Part shown: piece by piece, positions 26,041-34,605 of the stretch
Position numbering within the stretch: position 1 is the stretch's first letter
How the letters are laid out: each line of letters opens with the position of its first letter
Assembly: GCA_031277535.1 (NCBI GenBank)
Contig: JAITMD010000019.1
Coordinates: forward strand, 310,001 to 374,000
Reading direction: 5' to 3'
Source of the DNA: Flavobacteriaceae bacterium
GTDB lineage: Bacteria; Bacteroidota; Bacteroidia; Flavobacteriales; Flavobacteriaceae
Length of the DNA stretch: 64,000 nucleotides
Notes under the pieces: generated by a model
Told to the model about the DNA's origin: nothing
The model's input: only the letters and a program-made list of their open reading frames with translations
Database searches by the model: none
Made by a program: the position numbers and the translations under genes

Positions 26041-27174
26041 TTATTTCTTTAAAGGTGTACCTTGGAAACTACCTTTAAAACGCTCATTTTTGATATCTAA
26101 TTTTACCATATCAATTACAATTTTGTAAAGACCATTTTCTTTTGTAATGGTAATATCTCCATAGTCAATATCTAATACAGTTTTACCTGTTTTTAAATCC
26201 TTTACTACAAAATTGTCTGCAATGCGCTCTGGTCCTGGTTTACCAGCATCTCTCTTAGAAGACAATGTATATTTACCATCTTTGATTGTATTAGCATCTG
26301 TGCTTAATGCTCCAATTTCGAATTGTGCTTGCCAATCTGCATTTTTGAAAGTCATATTGTAATATGCTAATTTCTGACCTGCTTTTTCTTCTAACTCAGA
26401 AGTAAATTCTAATGTAGAGAAAATAATTGTCCCATCATTTACAGCCTCGTCAGCTTTTTTAGTTTTAACAGTAGCTGTTTTTAATAATTTAGCATCTGTC
26501 ATTGATTCTGCTGCTACATAAATAGTGTATTCTGTGTCTGCTTCAAACCCTTTTGGTTTTAATGAACTCGGAGCTTTTACATTCATAATATTTCCTCCTG
26601 TAGCTAAAACCTCATCAAAAGTTAGTTTCTCACTTGATTTTACAATCTTATATTTAATCTTTTTTGCACCAGTAGGTGTAATTGTAAATAAGATTTGTTC
26701 GTGTGTAGAACTAATAGCTGATAACTCAATTGAAACATCTATTTTTTTCTGTGTAGTTGCAGTAATAGGTTGTTTTACAATTGTTGAAATCCCATCGCTA
26801 TTTTTAGCGATAGCAAAGATATAATATTCTGTTTCAGGAGTTAATTCTTTAATTTCAATCGTTTTCTCCCATGCATTTAATGTTGTACCTTTTGTAAGGA
26901 TGTCTTGTTCAGTTACTATAGGTGCCTTTCCTTTTTCAGTAGAAGCAATAGCATAGTAAGTAATAGATTTAGCATTTGTTGTTTCAACTGTAAACTGAAT
27001 AGCAGTATCTGAAACTTCTCCAATAGCAAGTTCAATAGTTGCTTTTTCAGCAGGAGTTTCGTGTTTTTTATCAGGAGTTGTGTTTCCTCCGTCATCAGAA
27101 GAGCAACTAACCATTGTTAAGGCCGCCGCCCCAATCATCATACCTAAGAATAATTTTCGTGTTTGTTTTTTCAT
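26041..27174 (-). CDS. Lipoprotein with two fibronectin-III-like modules
   Basis: 377 residues. Lipoprotein signal KLFLGMMIGAAALTMVSC (Cys 24) followed by SSDDGG, an export-type acidic tail. Residues ~40-140 and ~150-245 are similar modules with the FN3-like end 'ETEYYIFAIAKNSDGIST' and 'DTEYTIYVAAESMTDAK'. The C-terminal ~130 residues (IIFSTLEFTSELEEKAGQKL, YYNMTFKNADWQAQFEIGAL) are a separate beta-rich domain ending in KGSFQGTPL. Such lipoproteins are common on the Bacteroidetes outer membrane; no function is assigned. Monocistronic. Confidence 0.7.
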   Translation of the reverse strand: MKKQTRKLFLGMMIGAAALTMVSCSSDDGGNTTPDKKHETPAEKATIELAIGEVSDTAIQFTVETTNAKSITYYAIASTEKGKAPIVTEQDILTKGTTLNAWEKTIEIKELTPETEYYIFAIAKNSDGISTIVKQPITATTQKKIDVSIELSAISSTHEQILFTITPTGAKKIKYKIVKSSEKLTFDEVLATGGNIMNVKAPSSLKPKGFEADTEYTIYVAAESMTDAKLLKTATVKTKKADEAVNDGTIIFSTLEFTSELEEKAGQKLAYYNMTFKNADWQAQFEIGALSTDANTIKDGKYTLSSKRDAGKPGPERIADNFVVKDLKTGKTVLDIDYGDITITKENGLYKIVIDMVKLDIKNERFKGSFQGTPLKK

Positions 27175-27853
27175 AAAATTAGTACAATTGGATTTGTTAG
27201 ATAATTAATTTGTTTTGTGATATGTGCAATATAGTATATAGTTTATATAAAACAAGTGTTATTTTAAACAATATGATATTTTTATTTGTTTTTTGCATTA
27301 ATATATTGAAATTGAATAGTAAAGAATAATATTTCTATCCAGAGTATAGTAAAAAGAATACTATTGAGAAGGTTTGTTCTTTTTTGGAAGAATGGGTTAT
27401 GTGTTTGATACTAAAGTGGAATCAAGTGATATAGACAGTAACTGGCAATTATAGGAATAATCAGTAGGAACTATAAACAACATCAAAAATCAACTTAAAG
27501 GATAGAAAAGATGTTTAAATCAAGTATTCTATACAGTCGTAGAATAAGATTTTAAGAGATTTATCCTGTGTAGTAATGTGTCTTGTTTATTTTTTTAGAA
27601 TAGTGATTTTATGGGAAAATATCATTGTTTTTAAAAAGTGTTTTGTTTTAGTAGAATACCTACTAAGGTATAGTTTTTGTATGTAGTATAAAAAAAATAG
27701 AAATAGCTAAATTAGTAATGAAATTAATCATGTATCGTTATTTTGTTAAATAAAGTTTAAGTAAATGAGTACAAGATTGGTTTTGTTTTATTCAGTACAG
27801 TGATTGAGTATTGTTTTCTTGATGCTGTGATTTCTAATAAAAAAATAAATGTT
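27175..27853. other. Long intergenic region without recognised features
   Basis: About 680 bp of AT-rich sequence between a divergent lipoprotein gene and the anion transporter gene. No open frame, repeat array or strong hairpin was recognised. Confidence 0.5.
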
Positions 27854-29329
27854 ATGGAAAACAAATTAATACCAATCAAACCTATTCCTGCTTTAATAGC
27901 TGTGGCACTAACCTTAGTTGTGTGGTTTATTATTCCTGTACCAGAAGGAGTTAGTCCTAACGCTTGGCACTTATTAGCTTTGTTTGCAGGAACAATCGCT
28001 GCAATAATTGGAAAAGCTTTGCCTATTGGGGGAGTCTCTATTGTAGCTATTTCTTTAGTGGCTATCACAGGAGTAACCAATCCTGAGAATTCCAAAGCTG
28101 CATTAGCTGATGCATTAAGTGGTTTTTCTAATGACTTAATTTGGTTAATTGGAGTAGCTGTAATGATTTCAATTAGTTTAAAGAAAACAGGATTAGGAGC
28201 ACGTATAGGATATTTTTTCATTTCTTTATTTGGAAAAAGAACGTTAGGTATCGCTTATTCACTATCGTTAGCAGAAACATTAATTGCTCCGGTTACTCCA
28301 AGTAACACTGCAAGGGGAGGAGGTATTATTCACCCTATTATGCGTTCTATAGCAAGTAGCTTCGGTTCTAAACCAGAACGAGGATCTACAGAAAAGATTG
28401 GGCGATATTTAGCACTTGTTAATTATAATACCAATCCGATTACTTCTGCTATGTTTATTACGGCTACAGCTCCGAACCCATTAATTGTGAAGTTGGTTTA
28501 TGAAGGAACCCATCCAGGAGAAACACTTACTTGGGGAATGTGGGCAATTGCTGCACTTGTACCTGCTTTGGTGGCTTTAATTATTATGCCTTTGGTAATC
28601 TATATGATTTATCCACCAGAGATTAAGAAAACTCCAAATGCACCAGCTTTTGCGAAAGAGAAAATGAAAGAGTTAGGTCCGATATCATTAGGAGAGAAAA
28701 TAACAATGGGTGTGTTTACTATTTTGTTATTCTTATGGGCAGGCGTCCCAGCTCTATTATTTGGACCAGAATATGCAGTGGAACCTACAGCTGCCGCATT
28801 TCTTGGATTGTCTATATTGATTATTACAGGAGTGTTAACTTGGGATGATATTTTAAAAAATACAGGTGCTTGGGATACTATTGTATGGTTTGCTGCCTTA
28901 GTTATGATGGCAGGTTTCTTAGGTAAACTTGGCTTGGTCTCTTGGTTAGCTACTACTGTAGGTACTGGAATTGCTGGATTAGGTCTTGGGTGGATAGCAG
29001 CAACAGTTATTTTATTGTTGGTTTATGTTTATTCACATTATTTCTTTGCCAGTACAACAGCCCATATTACAGCTATGTTTGCTGCCTTTTTTGCTGCAGG
29101 TATTGCCTTAGGTGCACCTCCAATGCTTTGGGCATTAGTTCTTGGTTTTTCTTCTTCTCTAATGATGTCATTGACACATTACGGAACAGGTACAGCACCT
29201 ATTATTTTTGGTTCTGGATATACTACTTTGGGTGAATGGTGGAAAACTGGCTTTGTAATGAGTATTGTTAATTTGCTTATTTTCTTACTTGTAGGTGGAG
29301 TTTGGTGGAGTATATTAGGATATTGGTAA
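27854..29329 (+). CDS. SLC13/DASS-family anion transporter
   Basis: 491 residues from the ATG at 27854; a GTG at 27800 would add 18 non-hydrophobic residues and is less likely. A multi-span inner-membrane protein of the divalent anion:Na+ symporter family. Seen are NSKAALADALSGFSNDLIWL, TLIAPVTPSNTARGGGIIHP (first SNT substrate motif), NTNPITSAMFITATAPNPLI, TTAHITAMFAAFFAAGIALG and LTHYGTGTAPIIFGSGYTTL (second half). The closest class is CitT/YbhI/TtdT-type dicarboxylate or tricarboxylate carriers. The substrate (succinate, tartrate, 2-oxoglutarate, citrate) cannot be read from sequence. Single gene. Confidence 0.9.
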   Translation: MENKLIPIKPIPALIAVALTLVVWFIIPVPEGVSPNAWHLLALFAGTIAAIIGKALPIGGVSIVAISLVAITGVTNPENSKAALADALSGFSNDLIWLIGVAVMISISLKKTGLGARIGYFFISLFGKRTLGIAYSLSLAETLIAPVTPSNTARGGGIIHPIMRSIASSFGSKPERGSTEKIGRYLALVNYNTNPITSAMFITATAPNPLIVKLVYEGTHPGETLTWGMWAIAALVPALVALIIMPLVIYMIYPPEIKKTPNAPAFAKEKMKELGPISLGEKITMGVFTILLFLWAGVPALLFGPEYAVEPTAAAFLGLSILIITGVLTWDDILKNTGAWDTIVWFAALVMMAGFLGKLGLVSWLATTVGTGIAGLGLGWIAATVILLLVYVYSHYFFASTTAHITAMFAAFFAAGIALGAPPMLWALVLGFSSSLMMSLTHYGTGTAPIIFGSGYTTLGEWWKTGFVMSIVNLLIFLLVGGVWWSILGYW

Positions 29330-29369
29330 GAACACTTTTTAGAGAGACATAATACGTTAGTTTGATATA

Positions 29370-29407
29370 GAGGCTATCTCATTGCAAAATGAGGTAGCCT
29401 CTTTTTT
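29370..29407 (+). terminator. Terminator after the anion transporter
   Basis: gaggctatctcatt / aatgaggtagcctc (one wobble), then six T's. Confidence 0.9.
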
Positions 29408-29590
29408 ATTTCTATTGGTACAAAGGATATTTTTCTTTTGAATAAGTTGTTTCATATGCATTTGAAGGTCTGATTAATGGATGTTTTTTCTTTGCTGTGT
29501 GAGGTCAATGAAAGAGAGGATATCAATGCGATTGAAGGCATTGAATTAGCCTGAAGTGAGATATTCAAAGTATCTAATTATCTAAAACCT

Positions 29591-29690
29591 CAAGAATAAC
29601 TCAACAATACTTCAACAATTGTTCAGCAAATGGCTTCTCTTGTAGAGCATTCTTGGGGTATTGTTGAACAATTCTTGAAGGATTTCGGAA
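29591..29690. repeat. 11-bp periodic CAAT/ATT array 2
   Basis: gaat at 29594, caat at 29605, caat at 29616 and caaa at 29627 are spaced exactly 11 bp. On the other side attctt (29649), attgtt (29660), attctt (29671) and atttcg (29682) are also 11 bp apart. The halves form an imperfect hairpin: caagaataactcaacaata (29591-29609) matches the reverse complement of 29659-29677 at 16 of 19 positions. The centre has ggcttctct, close to the aggctctct of array 1, and both arrays share ggtattgt and acaattct. Confidence 0.65.
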
Positions 29691-30052
29691 GATGCTTGGT
29701 AAATACTGGCTTTAAAGCTACTGTTGTATGTGGTGCAATTTGTGAGTAATTTGTTTAATTAACTGTATAGTAGTTGATTGTGTTTTTTTTGAATTAAACT
29801 GTTTTAGAGCGCTTTTAGATTGGTATTTAGGTAAAAAAGAGTAGATTTTTTGGTATGTAAAGCTGCTTTATAAAGAATAAAAGTGAAAAACTTAAAAAAT
29901 CAACTTGTTTTTCTTTGTTAGAAGCTTCTCTTGAGAGGGGGCTGTTTTTAAGGGAGAGCACAAGACTTGTCCTTTTTGGAGTACATTGTAAAAATATATG
30001 GAATCACATAAGAATTATGATTTCTAATAGAATTTTTTAGCAACTAATACGT

Positions 30053-30060
30053 TATTTTTG
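30053..30060 (+). promoter_or_regulatory. Candidate -7 element of the sugar dehydrogenase gene
   Basis: TATTTTTG, exact TAnnTTTG match, 88 bp before the ATG. No clear -33 element. Confidence 0.4.
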
Positions 30061-30148
30061 TGAGTATAGGTTTATTAATCAGTAGTAACAGAGGGCTGAG
30101 ATTTTTAATTTGTTGAATAAGTAGCCAACTAAAAATAGAACTAAAAGA

Positions 30149-31444
30149 ATGAAAGATTATAAAATAGCAGTTATAGGACAAGGATATGTAGGTTTGCCAT
30201 TAGCATTGGCTTTTTCTAAGCATTTTCCTGTGATAGGATATGATATTAATCAAATGCGTATCAATGAACTTAGTCAAGGAATAGATCAAACGTTAGAAGC
30301 TGATCCTGCTCAGTTAAAGATTTCGTTGGTGCAATACCAAACAACAGGTGGTATGAGTGGGTATAAACCAAGTAATACTTTATATGATTTAGCAACTGCC
30401 AATGTATATATCATTACTGTTCCTACGCCAATTAATGAATTTAATGCACCTGATTTGACACCTTTAAAATCCGCTTCAAAGCTGGTTGGAGAGGTATTGA
30501 AGAGAGGGGATATTGTTATTTATGAATCAACAGTGTATCCAGGTTGTACAGAAGAAGAGTGTATTCCTGTTTTGGAGGCTACTTCAAAATTAGTTTTTAA
30601 TAGTGATTTCTATGTAGGGTACTCTCCAGAGCGTATTAATCCTGGAGATAAAATCAATACATTAGAAACCATCGTCAAAGTTACTTCTGGAAGTACACCA
30701 AGTATTGCTGAGGAGATAGACCAACTATATCAACGTATCATTAAAGCAGGTACGTATAAAGCAACTTCGCTTAAGGTGGCAGAAGCAGCTAAGGTTATTG
30801 AAAATGCACAACGCGATGTCAATATATCATTTGTCAATGAGTTAGCGCTTATTTGTGAGCGTGTAGGCATTGACACTACGGAAGTATTGGAGGCAGCAGG
30901 GACAAAGTTTAATTTTTTGAAGTTTAAACCTGGTTTAGTGGGAGGGCACTGTATATCTGTGGATCCTTATTATTTGGCGCATAAAGCTATACAGTTGGGC
31001 TATTACCCTGATGTAATATTGAGTGGACGTCGTGTAAACGATGAGATACCAGTGTTTATTGCAAGTAAGGTAGTGAAATTAATGGTGCAAAAAGGAATTG
31101 ATGTTAGTAAAGCAAGAGTGCTAATTGTTGGTTTTGCGTTTAAGGAAAATTGCCCAGATACAAGAAATACAAAAGTAGCACATATCTATAAAGAGTTGAC
31201 TTCTTATGGTATTGCAGTTGATGTTTACGATCCGTGGGTAAACAAAGAAAGTGTGTGGAAAGAGTACGGAATAAAAGTATTAACTGGCGAAAGTGAATTG
31301 TCAAGAGGGTATATGGGGATGGTATTGGCTACAGCACATAAGGAGTTTAAGACATTTGATCATCGAGTTTATTTGGCAGGCGTATCTGTTGTTTATGATA
31401 CAAAGGCTGTATTGGACAAAGAACAAGTAGATAGTAGGTTATAA
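30149..31444 (+). CDS. Nucleotide sugar dehydrogenase (UDP-N-acetylhexosamine dehydrogenase type)
   Basis: 431 residues, UDP-glucose/GDP-mannose dehydrogenase family. Oxidises the C6 hydroxyl of a UDP-sugar to a uronic acid using two NAD+. N-terminal Rossmann motif VIGQGYVGLPLALAF, YESTVYPGCTEEECIPVLE, GYSPERINPGDKINTLETIV, and the catalytic Cys in GGHCISVDPYYLAHKAIQLG; C-terminal GFAFKENCPDTRNTKVAHI. The sequence resembles TviB/WbpA/WbpO-type enzymes for UDP-GalNAc or UDP-GlcNAc rather than Ugd. It stands alone: no glycosyltransferase or capsule genes are next to it in this window. ATG at 30149. Confidence 0.88.
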   Translation: MKDYKIAVIGQGYVGLPLALAFSKHFPVIGYDINQMRINELSQGIDQTLEADPAQLKISLVQYQTTGGMSGYKPSNTLYDLATANVYIITVPTPINEFNAPDLTPLKSASKLVGEVLKRGDIVIYESTVYPGCTEEECIPVLEATSKLVFNSDFYVGYSPERINPGDKINTLETIVKVTSGSTPSIAEEIDQLYQRIIKAGTYKATSLKVAEAAKVIENAQRDVNISFVNELALICERVGIDTTEVLEAAGTKFNFLKFKPGLVGGHCISVDPYYLAHKAIQLGYYPDVILSGRRVNDEIPVFIASKVVKLMVQKGIDVSKARVLIVGFAFKENCPDTRNTKVAHIYKELTSYGIAVDVYDPWVNKESVWKEYGIKVLTGESELSRGYMGMVLATAHKEFKTFDHRVYLAGVSVVYDTKAVLDKEQVDSRL

Positions 31445-31459
31445 GAGTAGTTATATACA

Positions 31460-31492
31460 AAAGGGTAAGTTGGTAAGACTTACCCTTTTTTT
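31460..31492. terminator. Bidirectional terminator
   Basis: aaagggtaagt / acttacccttt stem, 7-nt loop, T-run on the plus strand and four T's on the minus strand, between convergent genes. Confidence 0.85.
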
Positions 31493-31527
31493 ATCTCGTC
31501 TTTAAAGAATAAGAGAGTGTACGCTAC

Positions 31528-34500
31528 TTAATGAAAGAGGTTTTCTAAGGTGATAACATCTTCTTTAGACAAGCGATTGGTGAATATTCCTGTGTCTTGT
31601 CCTTTTCGCATGCCACGTACAAAAAGATAAATAACACCTCCTACATGAGTGTCATAATCAAAGTTAGGTATCTTACTGCGCAAAAACTTAGTTAAGGCGA
31701 CTGTGTATATGCAATATTGTAAATGATAATTGTTTCCAGTCATAGCCTCTTGTAGTTTATGAGTGGTATAATCTTCACAGCGATTTCCTAAGTGATTTGT
31801 CTTCCAATCCAATATATAATATTTGCCTTCCCACTCAAAAACTAAATCGATTAGTCCATTTAAGATTCCATACAATTGTGGAGTATCGATGTAACTTATT
31901 TGAACTGCCTTGTTCTCTATGTATTTAAATCGATCCAATTGAATGTTTTGAACCATGAAGTCAAATTCTAATTCATTTACTTTTTTATTTGTAGGTATTT
32001 TGTCTAATTGTAAAACGGTATTCTCTATTTCAATTGTTGTTGTTAGAATATGGCTAACAAATTCAGATAGTATTTCTTGGTATTGCTTACTCTTTGCAGG
32101 AGCATATTGAGCAATACTGTGTTCTATCACTTGATTCCATTGTTTTGGATTGGTAAAATCTAAGTACTCAAATAAGTTGTGTATTAAATTACCTGTGGTA
32201 ATCCCCTTGGTTAAATCTTCAAAGATAAATTGATCATATGCTGTTGTATTGCGTATTGTATTAGCAGGGGGATAATGAGAGTATGTACCACTAAGGTAGG
32301 AATAAGAGATTTTTTTCCAATCTTTATCAGTTACTGTTAGTTGGGTTTCCTTTATAAGTAATTCCTCTTCTGTGGTTCTGTGATAAGTTCCAGCTACAGG
32401 GATAAATGGGAAATTGTAAGAGAGGTAAGAACTGGTGTTTTGCCCTATAAATTTAGACAAAGTACCGCCATTCCTTTTCTCTTCTGAATAACAGAAAATA
32501 CCATATTTAGCACGGGTAAAAAGAACATAAAGAGCTCTTCTTTTCTCTTGCTCTTCACTTTGTTGATAGTATTCATTGTAGTAACCTATATTCTGTAAAC
32601 TTAGATCTGCAATATAGCTTTGGTTAATTGGATTGTAATATTTGAATATGCCTGTTATACTCGTTCGCTTGCCCGTGTTTAAATCACCAGTAAATACATA
32701 GTCGAATTCTAAGCCTTTAGATTTGTGAATAGTAAGTAATTGAACAGCTTTCTCGTCACTTTCTATCCTTGTTTGATATTTATCTTCTTGTCCTATAGTG
32801 TTTTTATCCAAGTGAGAGATAATATCTTCCAAGCTGCGCTTTTCTTGTGTTTGTATGTGTTGTAACTGTTCTGAGATTTGATTTAAGTTTGCCCAAAACT
32901 GAATATTGTTTTTAATGTTCTTATTTATTAAAGCTTCAAGATTAAAGTCGTTGAAAAAGTGCATAAGTACTTCATAAATTCCTTTGGTATATATTGTTTC
33001 ATTGTAACTGTAAAATAATTCAATACAAGCAGTATAATCAATGAAAGGTAATTGATTTAGTGATTTATTAAACACTCTGTGAGCTAATACCTGAGTTATA
33101 TGTTTGGTACTGCGCGTATGTATGGCTTTTAAAACTTGAGCAATAAATAGAGATTCTTCTGTTTGAAATATTCTTTCTTCTTGTAAGATAACAGCAGGTA
33201 CTTTCTTTTCTGCTAACAATCTTTTCATCAATCGCAGTTCGTCATTGTTTCTGGCAATAAATGCAATTTGATTTGGTAAAATAGCTTGCCCGTTATGTTG
33301 TGCATGAGTTAAAAAGGACAAGATATTCTCTGCCATAGGGAAAGTGTTTTTCTCTATGGTATTGATATAAAAAGGTTTTTCAATGCGTTGATTGTTATAC
33401 GTTAGGTAATCCTGAAACTTTTGAAAAGCCTGAATAGGTAAATGTTGTATTTGAGGATTAGTCATAGGGAAACCAAAAGCATTTTCTGCACCTATAAAAT
33501 GACGATCATCAAATAAATCGTTGACAGCAGCTACTAAGGCAGGAGCAGACCTATAGTTTTGCGGTAAGCTGTACAATTGGTCTACCTCACTTTTCGCCTT
33601 AAAATAAGTGTGTATATCTGCATTTCTAAATTTGTAAATAGATTGTTTGGGATCGCCAATATAGAACGTAGTTTGAGCGCGAAACAAGGTAGAGAATATT
33701 CCATATTGAATAGCATCTGTATCTTGAAATTCGTCTATAAACAATACATTGTATTTGGTTTCAAATAAGTGAATTAATTCTTCGCCTATATTGTTGCTTA
33801 GGTTAATTAGTAGGTCGTCAAACGAAAAAATATTAGCTTGTTTTAACTGCGTTTGCAAACGCGTGTCTTGCGTCATGGCATAAAGCATATCGTAAACAAA
33901 ACGGTAGCTATTATTGCTTTGAAGCATGTGTATTCTTTCTTCTAATTTTTTGTTGGTTTGAATAATTGTGTTTGTATAATAATCGATTAACTGATCAAAG
34001 TTGTGAATCGTACATAACTTGCTTTCTTGGAGTAATTTGTAGTATATATCTAAGTTATATATGTCGCCAAATACGTCTTTGATATCTTCTAATTGATTCA
34101 TGGATAAAGGATACAATTGTTCTCGTAAAAAACGTTGAACAAAGCGTTCCATGTAGTCTGTTAAATCTGTTACTAATTCTTTGTCAAATGCCTCATTGGT
34201 ATGAAAAGCATATTCTGTTAGAGTTTGTTGACAAAAGCTATGTATTGTATAAATATTTAATTCATCTAATTCGAGAATAGCCTTTGAAAGATGGGTTTTA
34301 GCCTCAGTATTATTATCTACAATAGTGCATAAAGTTTGATCTGTAAGGTTCTTATTGTCTAAACTATATTTGTATGCATCTCTTATAAACTGACGTACGC
34401 GAAGCTGAAGTTCGGCAACAGCCTTTTCTGTAAAAGTTACCATTAAGATTTTGCTCACAGGCAAACCTTGCTCTATAATTAAACGAACAGCCATTACGGC

Positions 34501-34605
34501 AAGGGAATATGTTTTTCCTGTACCTGCACTTGCTTCAATTAGATTTTTGCCCTTTAGTGGAACAGAAATAACATTAAAGTCTTGTGGATTTTGTATTATA
34601 GGCAT
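31528..34605 (-). CDS. recB: RecB-like helicase-nuclease, exodeoxyribonuclease V beta subunit
   Basis: 1025 residues. UvrD-like superfamily 1A helicase with C-terminal nuclease. Walker A at residues 25-32 (IEASAGTGKTYSLAVMAVRL), motif II FIDEFQDTDAIQYGIF, motif III TTFYIGDPKQSIYKFRNADI, motif IV region FDYVFTGDLNTGKRTS-like in LLTIHKSKGLEFDYVFTGDL, and RALYVLFTRAKYGI. The nuclease motif is YYILDWKTNHLG near residue 935. Last gene of recD-recC-recB; its ATG overlaps the recC stop by one base. Acts in double-strand break repair and degradation of linear DNA. Confidence 0.92.
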   Translation of the reverse strand: MPIIQNPQDFNVISVPLKGKNLIEASAGTGKTYSLAVMAVRLIIEQGLPVSKILMVTFTEKAVAELQLRVRQFIRDAYKYSLDNKNLTDQTLCTIVDNNTEAKTHLSKAILELDELNIYTIHSFCQQTLTEYAFHTNEAFDKELVTDLTDYMERFVQRFLREQLYPLSMNQLEDIKDVFGDIYNLDIYYKLLQESKLCTIHNFDQLIDYYTNTIIQTNKKLEERIHMLQSNNSYRFVYDMLYAMTQDTRLQTQLKQANIFSFDDLLINLSNNIGEELIHLFETKYNVLFIDEFQDTDAIQYGIFSTLFRAQTTFYIGDPKQSIYKFRNADIHTYFKAKSEVDQLYSLPQNYRSAPALVAAVNDLFDDRHFIGAENAFGFPMTNPQIQHLPIQAFQKFQDYLTYNNQRIEKPFYINTIEKNTFPMAENILSFLTHAQHNGQAILPNQIAFIARNNDELRLMKRLLAEKKVPAVILQEERIFQTEESLFIAQVLKAIHTRSTKHITQVLAHRVFNKSLNQLPFIDYTACIELFYSYNETIYTKGIYEVLMHFFNDFNLEALINKNIKNNIQFWANLNQISEQLQHIQTQEKRSLEDIISHLDKNTIGQEDKYQTRIESDEKAVQLLTIHKSKGLEFDYVFTGDLNTGKRTSITGIFKYYNPINQSYIADLSLQNIGYYNEYYQQSEEQEKRRALYVLFTRAKYGIFCYSEEKRNGGTLSKFIGQNTSSYLSYNFPFIPVAGTYHRTTEEELLIKETQLTVTDKDWKKISYSYLSGTYSHYPPANTIRNTTAYDQFIFEDLTKGITTGNLIHNLFEYLDFTNPKQWNQVIEHSIAQYAPAKSKQYQEILSEFVSHILTTTIEIENTVLQLDKIPTNKKVNELEFDFMVQNIQLDRFKYIENKAVQISYIDTPQLYGILNGLIDLVFEWEGKYYILDWKTNHLGNRCEDYTTHKLQEAMTGNNYHLQYCIYTVALTKFLRSKIPNFDYDTHVGGVIYLFVRGMRKGQDTGIFTNRLSKEDVITLENLFH

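Larger units (their letters stand above)
29408..30148. other. Long intergenic region
   Basis: Holds the 11-bp periodic array (29591-29690) and, near the next gene, a candidate promoter at 30053-30060. No gene recognised. Confidence 0.55.

Noticed and set aside
2331..29690. Periodic arrays as integron attC sites
   Set aside because: No GTTRRRY/RYYYAAC core sites in the right places, no integrase and no cassette genes.
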